Counted from the first letter of the stretch, positions 18,783 to 29,794 are shown. The stretch: DNA of 64,000 bases from Nakamurella panacisegetis (GCF_900104535.1 NZ_LT629710.1:2604001-2668000); one strand, 5' to 3'. Numbers and translations are program-made. Notes: generated from the sequence alone by a model not told the origin.

Positions 18783-20332
18783 CTTCGGCCGACCCGGTGG
18801 GGCCGCCGACGCCGGACGACGTCCTGTTGGTGGCCGAGAACGTCAGCAAGAACTACGGCGGTGTCATGGCCCTCAAGGACGTGAACTTCAAGGCCTACCG
18901 CGGCAAGGTGAACGTCCTGGTCGGCGAGAACGGTGCCGGCAAATCGACCCTCATGAAGATCCTTTCCGGGTCGGTGGAACCGACCACCGGGCGGATCTTG
19001 ATCGAGGGTGAACCGGTCAGCCTGGGCAGCCCCCGCGAGGCGCAGGCCCTCGGCATCGGCATCATCCACCAGGAACTCAGCCTGTTTCCGAACATGTCCA
19101 TCGCCGAGAACATGTTCGCCGGACGGGAACCACGCAAAGGTCGCCGCTTCGTCGACTTCAACCGGGAACGCAGCCAGGCCCGCGCGGTGCTGGCCCGACT
19201 CGGCCAGAACCTGAATCCGAACACCCTGGTCTCCGACCTGCCGATCGGCCAGCAGCAGTTGGTCGAGATCGGAAAGGTCCTCCTGGAGGACGTGCGCATC
19301 CTGATCATGGACGAGCCGACTTCGGCCCTGTCCAACCACGAGGTGGATGTCCTGTTCGGGGTGATGGAGGACCTCCGCAAGCAGGACGTCACGATCATCT
19401 ACATCTCGCACAAACTGGACGAATTCCGCCGAATCGGGGACTACGTCACGGTCTTCCGGGACGGCAACCTGGTCGCGTCGGAATCGATGACCCGGACGGA
19501 CACTGCCTGGATCGTCCGGCAGATGGTCGGCCGGGACCCCAATAGCCTGTTCAGCCGCAGTGGCGTAGCGCCCGGTGAGGTCATCCTGGACGTCTCCCAC
19601 CTCACCGCACCCGGCCCGGTGCGGCCCCTGGTGGACGACGTCTCCCTGACCGTCGCCGCCGGCGAGATCGTCGGAATCTACGGCCTGATGGGAGCCGGAC
19701 GGACCGAGCTCATGGAATGCCTGATGGGCACCCGGGAAGCCGCCGCCGGTGAGGTCCGGATCAAAGGTCAGCTGGAAACCGAGGGAACCGTCCAGAGCCG
19801 GCTGCGAGCCGGCTTGGCCCTGGTTCCCGAGGATCGGCAGCGCGACGGTCTGGTCCAGGTGATGTCGGTCAAGGACAACGTGGTGCTCTCGGTCCTGGGC
19901 AAGCTGAAGAAGTGGGGCGTCCTGCCCCCGGGCAACGTGCACCAGATCGCCGCCCAGAAGGTGAAGGATCTGACCATCAGGATCCCCGGGCTCGACGCTC
20001 CGGTGACCTCCCTGTCCGGCGGCAATCAGCAGAAGGTCGTCCTCGCCCGCGCGCTGCTCACCGAACCGGTCGTACTACTGCTCGACGAACCGACGCGGGG
20101 CGTCGACGTCGGCGCGAAATCGCAGATCGCCACGATCATGGCCGATCTGGCTCGCGAAGGTTACGGCGTCCTGTTCATCTCCTCCGAACTGGCCGAAGTC
20201 ATCGCGATGGCCGACCGCGTGATCGTGATGGCCAAGGGTCGTGTGACCGCGCAGTTCTCGGCTGAAGACGTGACCGAAGAGAAGTTGGTTGCCGCCTCGG
20301 CTTCCGACAGTGTTCTGGAAGGAATCCAATGA
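18779..20332 (+). CDS. Sugar ABC transporter ATPase (RbsA-like, two nucleotide-binding domains)
   Basis: 517 residues with tandem ABC domains. The first has Walker A VGENGAGKSTLMK and Walker B ILIMDEPTSAL with the variant signature LPIGQQQLVEI; the second has a degenerate Walker A (YGLMGAGRTELME), signature LSGGNQQKVVLA and VVLLLDEPTRGVDVG. This asymmetry is typical of the CUT2 family. It powers import through the permease encoded next (ATGA overlap). Family substrates include ribose, xylose, allose and apiose. Confidence 0.92.
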   Translation: MTSADPVGPPTPDDVLLVAENVSKNYGGVMALKDVNFKAYRGKVNVLVGENGAGKSTLMKILSGSVEPTTGRILIEGEPVSLGSPREAQALGIGIIHQELSLFPNMSIAENMFAGREPRKGRRFVDFNRERSQARAVLARLGQNLNPNTLVSDLPIGQQQLVEIGKVLLEDVRILIMDEPTSALSNHEVDVLFGVMEDLRKQDVTIIYISHKLDEFRRIGDYVTVFRDGNLVASESMTRTDTAWIVRQMVGRDPNSLFSRSGVAPGEVILDVSHLTAPGPVRPLVDDVSLTVAAGEIVGIYGLMGAGRTELMECLMGTREAAAGEVRIKGQLETEGTVQSRLRAGLALVPEDRQRDGLVQVMSVKDNVVLSVLGKLKKWGVLPPGNVHQIAAQKVKDLTIRIPGLDAPVTSLSGGNQQKVVLARALLTEPVVLLLDEPTRGVDVGAKSQIATIMADLAREGYGVLFISSELAEVIAMADRVIVMAKGRVTAQFSAEDVTEEKLVAASASDSVLEGIQ

Positions 20333-21420
20333 GTGTCGACGCCGAAGTCGATAAGAGCGCCCCGCCGCCCGACCCAGCAGCCAAGGCCCCGAGGCAGCGC
20401 CCGAAGATGAGCGCCGGACAGATCGCCCTCCTGCTGGTGCGCGGACGGACCCTCGTCGTTCTCGTTCTGCTCGTCATCATCTTCGGGGCGTTGTCCCCGG
20501 ACTACCTGAGCCAGAGCAACTTGATCACCATGACCAAGCACGTCTCGATCAACGCCATCCTGGCCATCGGAGTCACGTTCGTCATCCTCACCGGCGGCAT
20601 CGATCTGTCCGTCGGGTCCATCGCCGGATTCGCCAGCATGATCTCCGGCGGGCTCCTGTTCAACGGCCTGTCGCTGGGCGACGGGAAGATCTTCTTCTCC
20701 GCCGCGATGGTGATCCTGATCGGCATCGTCGTCGGTGCCCTGGTCGGAGCGCTCAACGGCACGGTCATCACCCGATTCGGGGTGGCACCGTTCATCACCA
20801 CCCTCGGCATGCTCTACGTTGCCCGCGGTTTCGCCCAACTGCGCAGCAACGGGGGTACCTTCCCCGACTTGTCCGGAACGTCGGCGCGCGGCAACGAAGG
20901 CTTCCACATCATTGGTGTCGACTCCTGGCTCGGGATTCCGGTCGCGGTGTGGATCATGGTCGTGGTTGCTGCCGCCGCCATCATCGTGACCACCCGGACC
21001 CCCTTCGGCCGAAGGGTTTTCGCGGTCGGCGGCAACGAACGGGCGGCCGAGCTGTCCGGTATCCGCACGAAGCGGATCAAGATCGCGGTGTACGTCATCT
21101 CCGGAGCCTGCGCCGCCCTGGCCGGACTGCTGCTGACGTCCGAACTGGGCGCCGCCTACCCCGACACCGCCACCACGTACGAACTCAACGCCATCGCCGC
21201 CGCCGTCCTGGGCGGCACCGCGCTGAGCGGGGGCCGCGGCACCATCATCGGGACCGTGATGGGCGCATTCGTGATCGGCTTTCTCACCGACGGACTGGTT
21301 CTGGTCGGCGTTTCCACTTTCTGGCAGTCCGTCGTCAAGGGCGCCGTCATCATTCTGGCCGTCATCACCGAGCAGGCCCAGCAGAAATTGCAGCGCCGGC
21401 TCTCCTCCCGCACTGCTTGA
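20329..21420 (+). CDS. Sugar ABC transporter permease (RbsC-like)
   Basis: 363-residue membrane protein with about 9-10 hydrophobic segments. Family markers are GVTFVILTGGIDLSVGS, GALVGALNGTVITRFGVAPFI, and the EELN-type coupling region TYELNAIAAAVLGGTALSGGRG. It forms the channel of the CUT2 importer with the preceding ATPase and following binding protein. Confidence 0.92.
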   Translation: MSVDAEVDKSAPPPDPAAKAPRQRPKMSAGQIALLLVRGRTLVVLVLLVIIFGALSPDYLSQSNLITMTKHVSINAILAIGVTFVILTGGIDLSVGSIAGFASMISGGLLFNGLSLGDGKIFFSAAMVILIGIVVGALVGALNGTVITRFGVAPFITTLGMLYVARGFAQLRSNGGTFPDLSGTSARGNEGFHIIGVDSWLGIPVAVWIMVVVAAAAIIVTTRTPFGRRVFAVGGNERAAELSGIRTKRIKIAVYVISGACAALAGLLLTSELGAAYPDTATTYELNAIAAAVLGGTALSGGRGTIIGTVMGAFVIGFLTDGLVLVGVSTFWQSVVKGAVIILAVITEQAQQKLQRRLSSRTA

Positions 21421-22635
<1,215 letters not shown>

Positions 22636-22660
22636 TCTTTCGGGCTTGCCCGACCGCAGA

Positions 22661-22701
22661 GGGCGGGGTCACGCCGGTATCCGGTGTGACCCCGCCCTTT
22701 T
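22661..22701 (+). terminator. Intrinsic terminator after the importer operon
   Basis: A perfect 12-bp stem (GGGCGGGGTCAC with GTGACCCCGCCC), 13-nt loop, then TTTT. Confidence 0.85.
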
Positions 22702-22758
22702 GGCATTTCATTTCGCATTCAAAGCCAATTGCCCCATCTCGGCATTTCCATTCAGTAC

Positions 22759-22826
22759 TTGACTCGTTCAGGGCGCCAACACAAACTGAGATGGACCGAA
22801 CTCATTCAGAGCTGAATGGACATTCA
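22759..22826 (+). promoter_or_regulatory. Promoter and operator of the secreted nucleoside-hydrolase-like gene
   Basis: TTGACT (22759-22764), 17-nt spacer, a weak CAAACT (22782-22787), then two overlapping dyads: CATTCAGAGCTGAATG (22803-22818) and TGAATGGACATTCA (22813-22826). The second matches the regional SorC-type operator, placing this gene in the same regulon. Confidence 0.55.
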
Positions 22827-22842
22827 GTTCGGAGAGGACCTC

Positions 22843-24453
22843 ATGCGTTCCACGTTGAAGTTCCGCGACAGGGGCGGGATCGGCTTGAAATTGAGCGCCG
22901 CCCTTCTTCTCGCCACCACCACGATCGGGCTGGGGGTAGGCGCCGACGCGAGTGCCAGTGCTCCGCGCAGTCCGCACAGCGAGACAGCGTCGATCACGCC
23001 CGCGGGTCATTCCGAGTCGAAGAAGCCTCGAACGGTCGTGACCACCGACATGGAGCAGGACGACCTGGCCTCGCTGATCCGGTACCTGTTCTACACCAAC
23101 GACCTGGACACCGAGGGCATCATCTACACCAGCAGCCGGTACCACTTTGCCGGCGATGGCAAGGGCACCCCGTTCTTCCTGCCCGGCCGGGAATACACCA
23201 CGCCGCAGACGTCCTGGCGGTGGACCGGCACCAGCACGATCCAGAACGACGTCCTCACGGCGTACGCCAAGGTCTACCCGAACCTGAAGAAGCAGGACCC
23301 GGACTACCCGGCACCGTCCGGCCTGCTGTCCAGGGTCAAGGTCGGCAACATCGACTTCGAGGGGGAGATGGACCACGACACGGCCGGTTCGGATCTGATC
23401 AAGAAGCTGTTGCTGGACAACGATCCCCGCCCCCTGTACCTCCAGGCCTGGGGAGGGACTAACACGATCGCGCGGGCGCTGCAGTCCATCAGCGAGCAGT
23501 ACTCCAAGTCTCCGCGGTGGGCCGACATCAAGGCGAAGGTGACCCACAAGGCCGTCATCCTGGCCAGCGGCTTCCAGGACGAGACCTACGCCAACTACAT
23601 CTCGGTCAAGTGGCCACTGCTCAAGGTCGAGCAGCTCTCCGCCGGCTACAGCACCTGGGGCTACAACTGCAACCGGGGCGCCGGGAACCTCCGCGGACTT
23701 CCGGATGACGGCAAGTACTTCCAGGGAGCATGGATCAAGGCGAACATCCAGGTCGGTCCATTGGGTTCGCTGTACCGGTCCTGGCTGGACGGCCAGTCGA
23801 TGCCGGGTGACCCGCTGGACATCTTCGGTGACCCGGTCGCCGCCAAAACCGGGTGGTGCCCGCCCCAGAACAAGTACGACTTCCTGTCCGAGGGTGACAA
23901 TGTCGCCTATCTCCCGCTGTTGAACACGGGGATCGAAGATCCGGCCGACCCGCTCCTGGGCAGCTGGGGCGGCCGCGCCACCCAGACCACCACGTCCCCC
24001 AACCTGTGGACCATGGTGCCGACCGAGCTCGGGGCCGACGGGACAGCGGTCAAGAACTACACCACCGCCCGCTGGCAGGCGGCCGTACAGAATGACTTCG
24101 CCGCTCGCGTGCAGTGGAGCCTGACGCCGCGTTACCGAGACGCGAACCACGCGCCCAGGGTCACCATTGCCGCCGGCCCCACCATCAACGTGGTGGCCGG
24201 GCAGACACTCGCCCTGCGCGGGAGCACCAGCGACCCCGATCGCGATCGAGTCGCCGTCAAGTGGTGGCAGTACGCCGAGGAGGGCACATATGCCGGCTCG
24301 GTGACCTTCAGTCGGGGCACCTCGTCATCGACCACGGTGACCGTGCCGGCCGACGCCCGACCGGGCCAGACCATCTCCGTGATCCTGCAGGGCACGGACA
24401 ACGGGGAGTTCCCGCTCACCCGGTATGCGCGGGTGACGCTGCAGGTCGTGTGA
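22843..24453 (+). CDS. Secreted nucleoside-hydrolase-like protein (DUF1593/Sde182 type)
   Basis: 536 residues. An N-terminal signal peptide (LKLSAALLLATTTIGLGVG, cleaved near ADASASA) is followed by a nucleoside-hydrolase-like domain (VVTTDMEQDDLASLIRYLF, GEMDHDTAGSDLIKK, LYLQAWGGTNTIARAL) and, from about residue 435, a beta-rich domain (RVTIAAGPTINVVAGQTLAL) as in Sde182 of Saccharophagus. Such proteins are linked to polysaccharide use, but no reaction is established to my knowledge. The ATG at 22843 has GGAGAGG upstream; an earlier ATG at 22816 lies inside the operator. Shared regulation with the importer suggests it frees the sugar from a plant or microbial conjugate. Confidence 0.8.
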   Translation: MRSTLKFRDRGGIGLKLSAALLLATTTIGLGVGADASASAPRSPHSETASITPAGHSESKKPRTVVTTDMEQDDLASLIRYLFYTNDLDTEGIIYTSSRYHFAGDGKGTPFFLPGREYTTPQTSWRWTGTSTIQNDVLTAYAKVYPNLKKQDPDYPAPSGLLSRVKVGNIDFEGEMDHDTAGSDLIKKLLLDNDPRPLYLQAWGGTNTIARALQSISEQYSKSPRWADIKAKVTHKAVILASGFQDETYANYISVKWPLLKVEQLSAGYSTWGYNCNRGAGNLRGLPDDGKYFQGAWIKANIQVGPLGSLYRSWLDGQSMPGDPLDIFGDPVAAKTGWCPPQNKYDFLSEGDNVAYLPLLNTGIEDPADPLLGSWGGRATQTTTSPNLWTMVPTELGADGTAVKNYTTARWQAAVQNDFAARVQWSLTPRYRDANHAPRVTIAAGPTINVVAGQTLALRGSTSDPDRDRVAVKWWQYAEEGTYAGSVTFSRGTSSSTTVTVPADARPGQTISVILQGTDNGEFPLTRYARVTLQVV

Positions 24454-24473
24454 CCGAACGGTCGACAGCACAT

Positions 24474-24512
24474 CTGATGGGCCGGAGCGCAAAAGCTGCT
24501 CCGGCCCATCAG
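24474..24512 (+). terminator. Terminator-like hairpin
   Basis: A perfect 15-bp stem, CTGATGGGCCGGAGC with GCTCCGGCCCATCAG, around a 9-nt loop, 20 nt after the preceding stop. It has no clear T-run. Confidence 0.7.
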
Positions 24513-24669
24513 TCATGTTCCGGCGTCGTCGGATCAGGAGCGGACCCGCGGGCGCGTCCGATGGGCTGACCCGCGGATCGCCTGGTGGAGGAGATACGCC
24601 CACTCAGCAGGTGTGCGCGGTTCGGCAAGAGGCCGTGCATCTACGGCCAAGGTAGCCGTCGTTCCGGAG

Positions 24670-24683
24670 TGTTCTATCGAACA
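24670..24683 (+). promoter_or_regulatory. Palindromic operator candidate before the GMC oxidoreductase
   Basis: TGTTCTATCGAACA, a perfect 5+5 dyad with a 4-nt centre, lies 53 nt before the start codon. It differs from the SorC-type operator upstream and the PaaR-type site downstream, so another repressor is likely involved. Confidence 0.4.
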
Positions 24684-24736
24684 GCGGTGGCGCAGGTCAC
24701 CGTGGTTCGCACTCATCTCGACGGCAAGGAGGCCGG

Positions 24737-26306
24737 ATGACTGATGGGCAGAGCACCACCACTGATTACGTCGTGGTGGGTGCCGGATCGGCGGGCAGCG
24801 TGGTGACGCGCCGGCTGCTGGACGCGGGGTTCAGCGTCCACGTCCTGGAGGCCGGTCCGGTGGACACCGATCCGAACATTCATTCCCCACAGGGCTGGCC
24901 CGCGCTGCTGGGCGGCTCGCAGGACTGGGCCGTGATGACGGTGCCGCAGGCCCACGCCAACAACCGCTCGCTGTTCTGGCCGCGCGGAAAGGTCCTGGGG
25001 GGCAGCAGCTCTTTGAACGGGATGATCTACATCCGCGGGCACCGCAGCGACTACGACGGGTGGGCCGCGGCCGGTTGCACCGGCTGGGACTGGGACAGCG
25101 TGCGCCCGCTGTTCCTGCGGTCGGAGGATCACGAAGACGGGGCGAGCGAGCATCACGGGGCCGCTGGGCCGTTGCCCGTGTCCAAGGTGCACGCGCCGAA
25201 CCCGACCGCCCAGGCGTTCGTTGAGGCGGCGAAGTCGCTCGGACACAAGGAGACCGAGGACTTCAACGGCGAGCAGATGGTCGGGGTCGGGTTCAACCAC
25301 ATGACGACCAAGGACGGCGAGCGTGCCGGCCTGGAAGAGCTTCGTCGTACCTCTGGGGGACCACCCCAATCTGACCGTGACCACCGGGGCGCTGGCCACC
25401 CGGATCCTGCTCCAGGACGGACGCGCGATCGGGGTCGAGTACACCGTGGGCGATACGGCGCCCGGATCGACCGTCTCCGGCACCTCGCACCGCGCACTGG
25501 CCCGCGCCGAGGTGATCGTCTCGGCCGGCACCATCGGCTCGCCGAAACTGCTGCTGCTCAGCGGCATCGGCCCGGCGGAACATCTCAGGGACGTCGGCGT
25601 GCCGGTCACGGTGGATCTGCCCGGGGTGGGCGAGAACCTCCACGATCACCTGCTGGTGAGCAACACCTACGAATCGCGCAAGCCGGTACCGGCCGGGGTG
25701 AACAACCTGTTGGAGGCGAAGTTCTACTCGTTCAGCCGGGGCGCGACGACCGAGGCGCCCGACCTGCAACCGTTGTTCCTGCACCTGGTCTATCCGGCCG
25801 AGAGCTACCCGGTGCCCGAACAGGGCTACACCATCGCCCCGGGCCTGGTCGCGCCGAAGTCCCGGGGAACGCTGCGGCTCGCCTCCACTGATCCGGCCGC
25901 CGCTCCGCTGGTCGACCCCAACATCCTGTCCGATCCGTACGACCTGGAAGCGATGGTCGACGCCGCCGAGATGTGCCGCGAGATCGGGCAGGCGGCGGCC
26001 TTCGACGAATGGCGTGGCGCCGAGGTGGCCCCCGACCCGTCGGCCACGATCCGGGACGAACTGCGCGATTATGTGCGCCGAGCGGTCGGCACCCACCACC
26101 ACCGGGTCGGGACCTGCAAGATGGGCGACCCCGACACGGACGCATCGGTTGTCGTCACGCCCGAACTCAAAGTGGTTGGCGTGCAGGGCCTGCGGGTCAT
26201 CGACGCGTCCATCATCCCGACCGTCCCGGCCGGCAACACCAACGCCCCGTCGATCATGATCGGCGAAAAGGGCTCGGATCTCATCTTGAACGGAGCTTCG
26301 TCATGA
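24737..26306 (+). pseudogene. GMC-family alcohol dehydrogenase/oxidase, frameshifted
   Basis: Two frames together give one complete GMC flavoenzyme of about 520 residues. The first frame (24737 to about 25328) has the FAD motif YVVVGAGSAGSVVTRRLL and WPRGKVLGGSSSLNG; the second (about 25326 to 26306) has SAGTIGSPKLLLLSGIGPA, PGVGENLHDH, the active-site His region VGTHHHRVGTCKMG and AGNTNAPSIM. The shift (one extra base or two missing) is near 25326-25331, in GCCGGCC. RBS AAGGAGG precedes the ATG. It may be a genuine lesion or an assembly error. By position, next to an aldehyde dehydrogenase and paaK, it could oxidise an aryl alcohol such as 2-phenylethanol; choline-like substrates are the main alternative. 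Confidence 0.8.
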
Positions 26307-27776
26307 CCAACACGCTGGACCTGGACACCACGCCGATCACCACCGAACTGTTCATCGGCGGCCGGTGGCGGGCCAGTTCGGACGGTGGCACGTTCACCGA
26401 TCTCAACCCGGCCGACGAAAGCCCCATCGCCGAGATCTCCCCCGGTTCGGCATCGGACATCGACGCTGCCGTCGGCGCGGCCCGCCAGGCCCTGGAGGGG
26501 GAGTGGGGGGGCGACTCCGGGCCCGGCGCGAGCCCTCGTGCTGAACCGGATCGCCGACCTGATCGAACGAGACGGCGCCCTTCTGGCCCAGCTGGAAGCA
26601 TTGGACATCGGCAAGCCCCTGGCCCAGCCGGGAATGCTGGACATCCCCAACGCGGTGGCGACCTTCCGGCACTTCGCCGGCTGGGCGGACAAGGTGGCCG
26701 GGGCCGCCATTCCTACCGCGGGCTACTTCGGCCGCCCGACCCACTCCTTCACGGTGCGCGAGCCGGTTGGCGTGATCGGCGCGATCGTCCCGTGGAACAC
26801 GCCGTTGATGATCACTGCCTGGAAGCTCGCCCCGAATCTGGCCGCCGGGAACACCGTGGTGATCAAGCCGCCGGAGGACGCGCCCCTGTCGATCCTGCAC
26901 CTGGCCACCCTGCTGCAGGAGGCCGGCCTCCCGGCGGGAACGGTCAACGTGGTGCCCGGTCTGGGCCGGACCGCCGGGCAGGCGCTGGTCGACCATCCCG
27001 GGGTCGACAAGATCAGCTTCACCGGCAGCCCCGAGGTCGGCCGCCGGATCCAGTTCAGCGCGGCGCAGACGTTCAAGCGCGTGACGCTGGAACTCGGCGG
27101 GAAGACACCGCAGATCATCTGCGCCGACGCGAACGTCGAGGCCGCGGTCGGCGGCACGGCGATGGGACTGTTCTTCAACCAGGGCGAGGTGTGCGCGGCC
27201 GGGACCAGGGTCCTGGTCCATCGTTCGCTCTACGCCGACGTCGTCGATGCCCTCGCCGCAGCGGCCGAGGCGCAGGTCCTGGGCGATCCGTTCGACCAGG
27301 GCACCACCATGGGCGCGTTGATCAACGCCAAGCAGCGGGACCGGGTCGAAGGCTACGTCGCCCGCGGTGCGGCCGAAGGGGGCCGGGTGGTGGCCGGCGG
27401 CCGCAAGCACGACGGCGCCGGGTTCTTCGTGCGGCCGACGATCTTCGCTGACGTGGACAACGACATGACGGTCGCCCGGGAGGAGATCTTCGGGCCGGTC
27501 GGCGTCGTCATCCCGTTCGACGACAACGAGGAGGCGCTCCGGCTGGCCAACGCCACCCAGTACGGGCTGGCCGCGAGCATCTGGACCCAGGACGTCACCA
27601 CGGCCCACACGCTGGCCGCGAAGGTGCGGGTCGGCGCGGTCTGGGTCAACGGTTGGGCGGCTCTGGACCCCGCGCTGCCCTGGGGCGGGATGAAGACCAG
27701 TGGTATCGGGCGGGAACTGGGCTGGAGTGGCATCCTGGCCAACACCGAGGAGAAGGTCATCACCGTCGTCCTCTGA
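26303..27776 (+). pseudogene. Aldehyde dehydrogenase, frameshifted at a G7 run
   Basis: Starts by ATGA overlap with the GMC gene. The first frame gives ELFIGGRWRASSDGGTF and ends in EGEW; a run of seven G at 26505-26511 then shifts the frame, and removing one G gives a continuous protein of about 490 residues. The rest is intact: PWNTPLMITAWKLAPNLAAG, LELGGKTPQI (general-base Glu), FFNQGEVCAAGTRV (catalytic Cys) and EEIFGPVGVVIPF. It would turn an aldehyde into the acid with NAD(P)+. Being 94 nt before paaK, phenylacetaldehyde is a plausible substrate; betaine aldehyde is an alternative. A homopolymer error in the assembly is possible. Confidence 0.82.
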
Positions 27777-27870
27777 CGCTGCCCCGCCACCTCGGCCGGC
27801 GGTGACTCGCAGCAGTTGCCGCCGGTCGACTCCGCCCGCACCGACCACAAGCATCGTGAGGCAAGCAATC

Positions 27871-29181
27871 ATGCAGGACCGAACCCCCAGCCCGGAGTCA
27901 CTCGAACCGATCGAACGAGCCTCGGTGGATGAGATCCGGGCGCTGCAACTGCAGCGGCTGCAGGACACCGTCCGCCGGACCTACGCGAACGTGCCCCATT
28001 ACCGGGCCGCGTTCGACGCGGCCGGCGTTCATCCGGACGATATCCGGCAGTTGTCCGATCTCGCCCGGTTGCCGTTCACCACCAAGTCCGATCTGCGGGA
28101 CAACTATCCGTTCGGCATGTTCGCCGTCCCGCGGGAGCAGGTCTCGCGGGTCCACGCGTCGTCGGGTACCACCGGCAAGGCGACCGTGGTCGGCTACACC
28201 AAGCAGGACATCACCACCTGGGCCGGTCTGATGGCCCGCAGCCTGCGGGCCGGTGGGGTGCGACCCAGCGACCGGGTCCACGTCGCCTATGGCTACGGGC
28301 TGTTCACCGGCGGGCTCGGAGCCCACTACGGAGCCGAAGCCCTTGGCTGCACGGTCATTCCGGTGTCCGGCGGTATGACCGAACGGCAGGTGACCCTCAT
28401 CCGGGACTTCGAACCGGAGGTCATCATGGTCACCCCGAGCTACATGCTGGCCATCGTCGACGAGATGGAACGGCAAGGAGTCGACCCGGCCTCGACGTCC
28501 CTGCGGGTCGGGGTGTTCGGGGCCGAACCGTGGACCACGGACATGCGGGCGGCGATGGAACAACGGCTGGATCTGCATGCGGTCGACATCTACGGGCTCT
28601 CCGAGGTGATGGGACCCGGGGTGGCCATGGAATGTGTGGACACCAAGGACGGACTGCACGTCTGGGAGGACCACTTCTATCCGGAGATCATCGATCCGAT
28701 CACCGATGAGGTGCTGCCGGACGGACGGGAGGGGGAGCTGGTGTTCACCTCGCTGACCAAGGAGGCGATGCCGGTGATCCGTTACCGCACCAGGGATCTG
28801 ACGCGGCTGCTGCCGGGTACCGCCCGCCCGATGCGCCGGATCCAGAAGATCACGGGCCGGACCGACGACATGATCATCCTCCGCGGGGTGAACCTGTTCC
28901 CGACCCAGATCGAGGAGCTGATCCTGCAGACGCCCGCCCTCTCGGCCCACTTCCAGTGCGTCCTGCACCGCGACCACGGGCCGATGGACGAGATGACGGT
29001 GCACGTCGAACGGCGTCCGGATGCGACCGCGGCCGATGCGGAGGCCGCCGCGACCAGCCTCCGGACGCTGGTCAAGAACGTCATCGGGGTGAGCGTCGTC
29101 GTGCGCGTGCTGGAGCCGGAAGGGGTGGAACGGTCGGCCGGCAAGATGCGCCGGGTCGTCGATCGGCGACCCGCCCGTTGA
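27871..29181 (+). CDS. paaK: Phenylacetate-CoA ligase PaaK
   Basis: 436-residue adenylate-forming enzyme that activates phenylacetate with ATP and CoA. The P-loop is HASSGTTGKATVVGYT (about residues 92-107), with DIYGLSEVMGPGV and YRTRDLTRLLPG as later core motifs and the hinge/C-domain from ITGRTDDMIILRGVNLFP. ATG at 27871 begins MQDRTPSPESLEP, with homology starting soon after. It may be co-transcribed with the GMC and ALDH genes and converges on the TetR gene. Confidence 0.92.
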   Translation: MQDRTPSPESLEPIERASVDEIRALQLQRLQDTVRRTYANVPHYRAAFDAAGVHPDDIRQLSDLARLPFTTKSDLRDNYPFGMFAVPREQVSRVHASSGTTGKATVVGYTKQDITTWAGLMARSLRAGGVRPSDRVHVAYGYGLFTGGLGAHYGAEALGCTVIPVSGGMTERQVTLIRDFEPEVIMVTPSYMLAIVDEMERQGVDPASTSLRVGVFGAEPWTTDMRAAMEQRLDLHAVDIYGLSEVMGPGVAMECVDTKDGLHVWEDHFYPEIIDPITDEVLPDGREGELVFTSLTKEAMPVIRYRTRDLTRLLPGTARPMRRIQKITGRTDDMIILRGVNLFPTQIEELILQTPALSAHFQCVLHRDHGPMDEMTVHVERRPDATAADAEAAATSLRTLVKNVIGVSVVVRVLEPEGVERSAGKMRRVVDRRPAR

Positions 29182-29194
29182 CCCCGTCAGGCCG

Positions 29195-29794
29195 TCACGT
29201 AGCAGTCCGCAGACCGTCGAAAACGACCCCGCAGACCACATCACCCAGGTCGGCCGCCGTCTGCTTGCTGGTCGGTTTGAGCCATTCGGTCAGCGAGTTG
29301 ACCGTGCCGAACAGCAGGCGGGCGACCACCGCCGGATCCAGATCCGATCGCAGTGCACCGTCGCCGACCGCCTCCTTGACCAGGTCGGTGACCAGGTGGT
29401 CGATCCGGCGTCGGCGGGCCAGCGCCTGCCGTTCGACATCACTGTTGCCGCGGACCCGGAGCAACAACGTCACGAACGGCAACCGGTCGACCAGCACGGA
29501 GATGCTGCGCCGCAGCAACAGTTCCAGACGCTCGACCGCCGGTCCGTCGGAGGACTTGATCTCTTCGGCAGCCTCCTCCAGGCCGGTGAGGGCCTGGTCG
29601 AGCGCCAGGCGGAGCAGTTCCTCCTTGCTCTCGACGTGGTGGTAGATCGAGGATTTGCCGATGCCGAGGCGGGCTGAGAGGTCCTCCATGCTGGTGCCGT
29701 CGTAGCCGCGCTCGTTGAACACCTCGACCGAGGCGGCCAGAACCGAGGCCACATCGTGTCCGGGCCGGCCGCGCCGGCGAACTGGTGTGGTCAT
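29195..29794 (-). CDS. paaR: TetR-family regulator, PaaR-like
   Basis: 199 residues with a TetR HTH at about 20-65 (GTSMEDLSARLGIGKSSIYHH) and a helical ligand domain. It is divergent from the crotonase gene, and the 233-nt gap holds the palindrome CCGAACGTTCGG. In actinobacteria PaaR is a TetR repressor released by phenylacetyl-CoA; position and operator shape support that role here. I start at the ATG at 29794 (MTTPVRRRGRPGHD). Confidence 0.78.
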   Translation of the reverse strand: MTTPVRRRGRPGHDVASVLAASVEVFNERGYDGTSMEDLSARLGIGKSSIYHHVESKEELLRLALDQALTGLEEAAEEIKSSDGPAVERLELLLRRSISVLVDRLPFVTLLLRVRGNSDVERQALARRRRIDHLVTDLVKEAVGDGALRSDLDPAVVARLLFGTVNSLTEWLKPTSKQTAADLGDVVCGVVFDGLRTAT

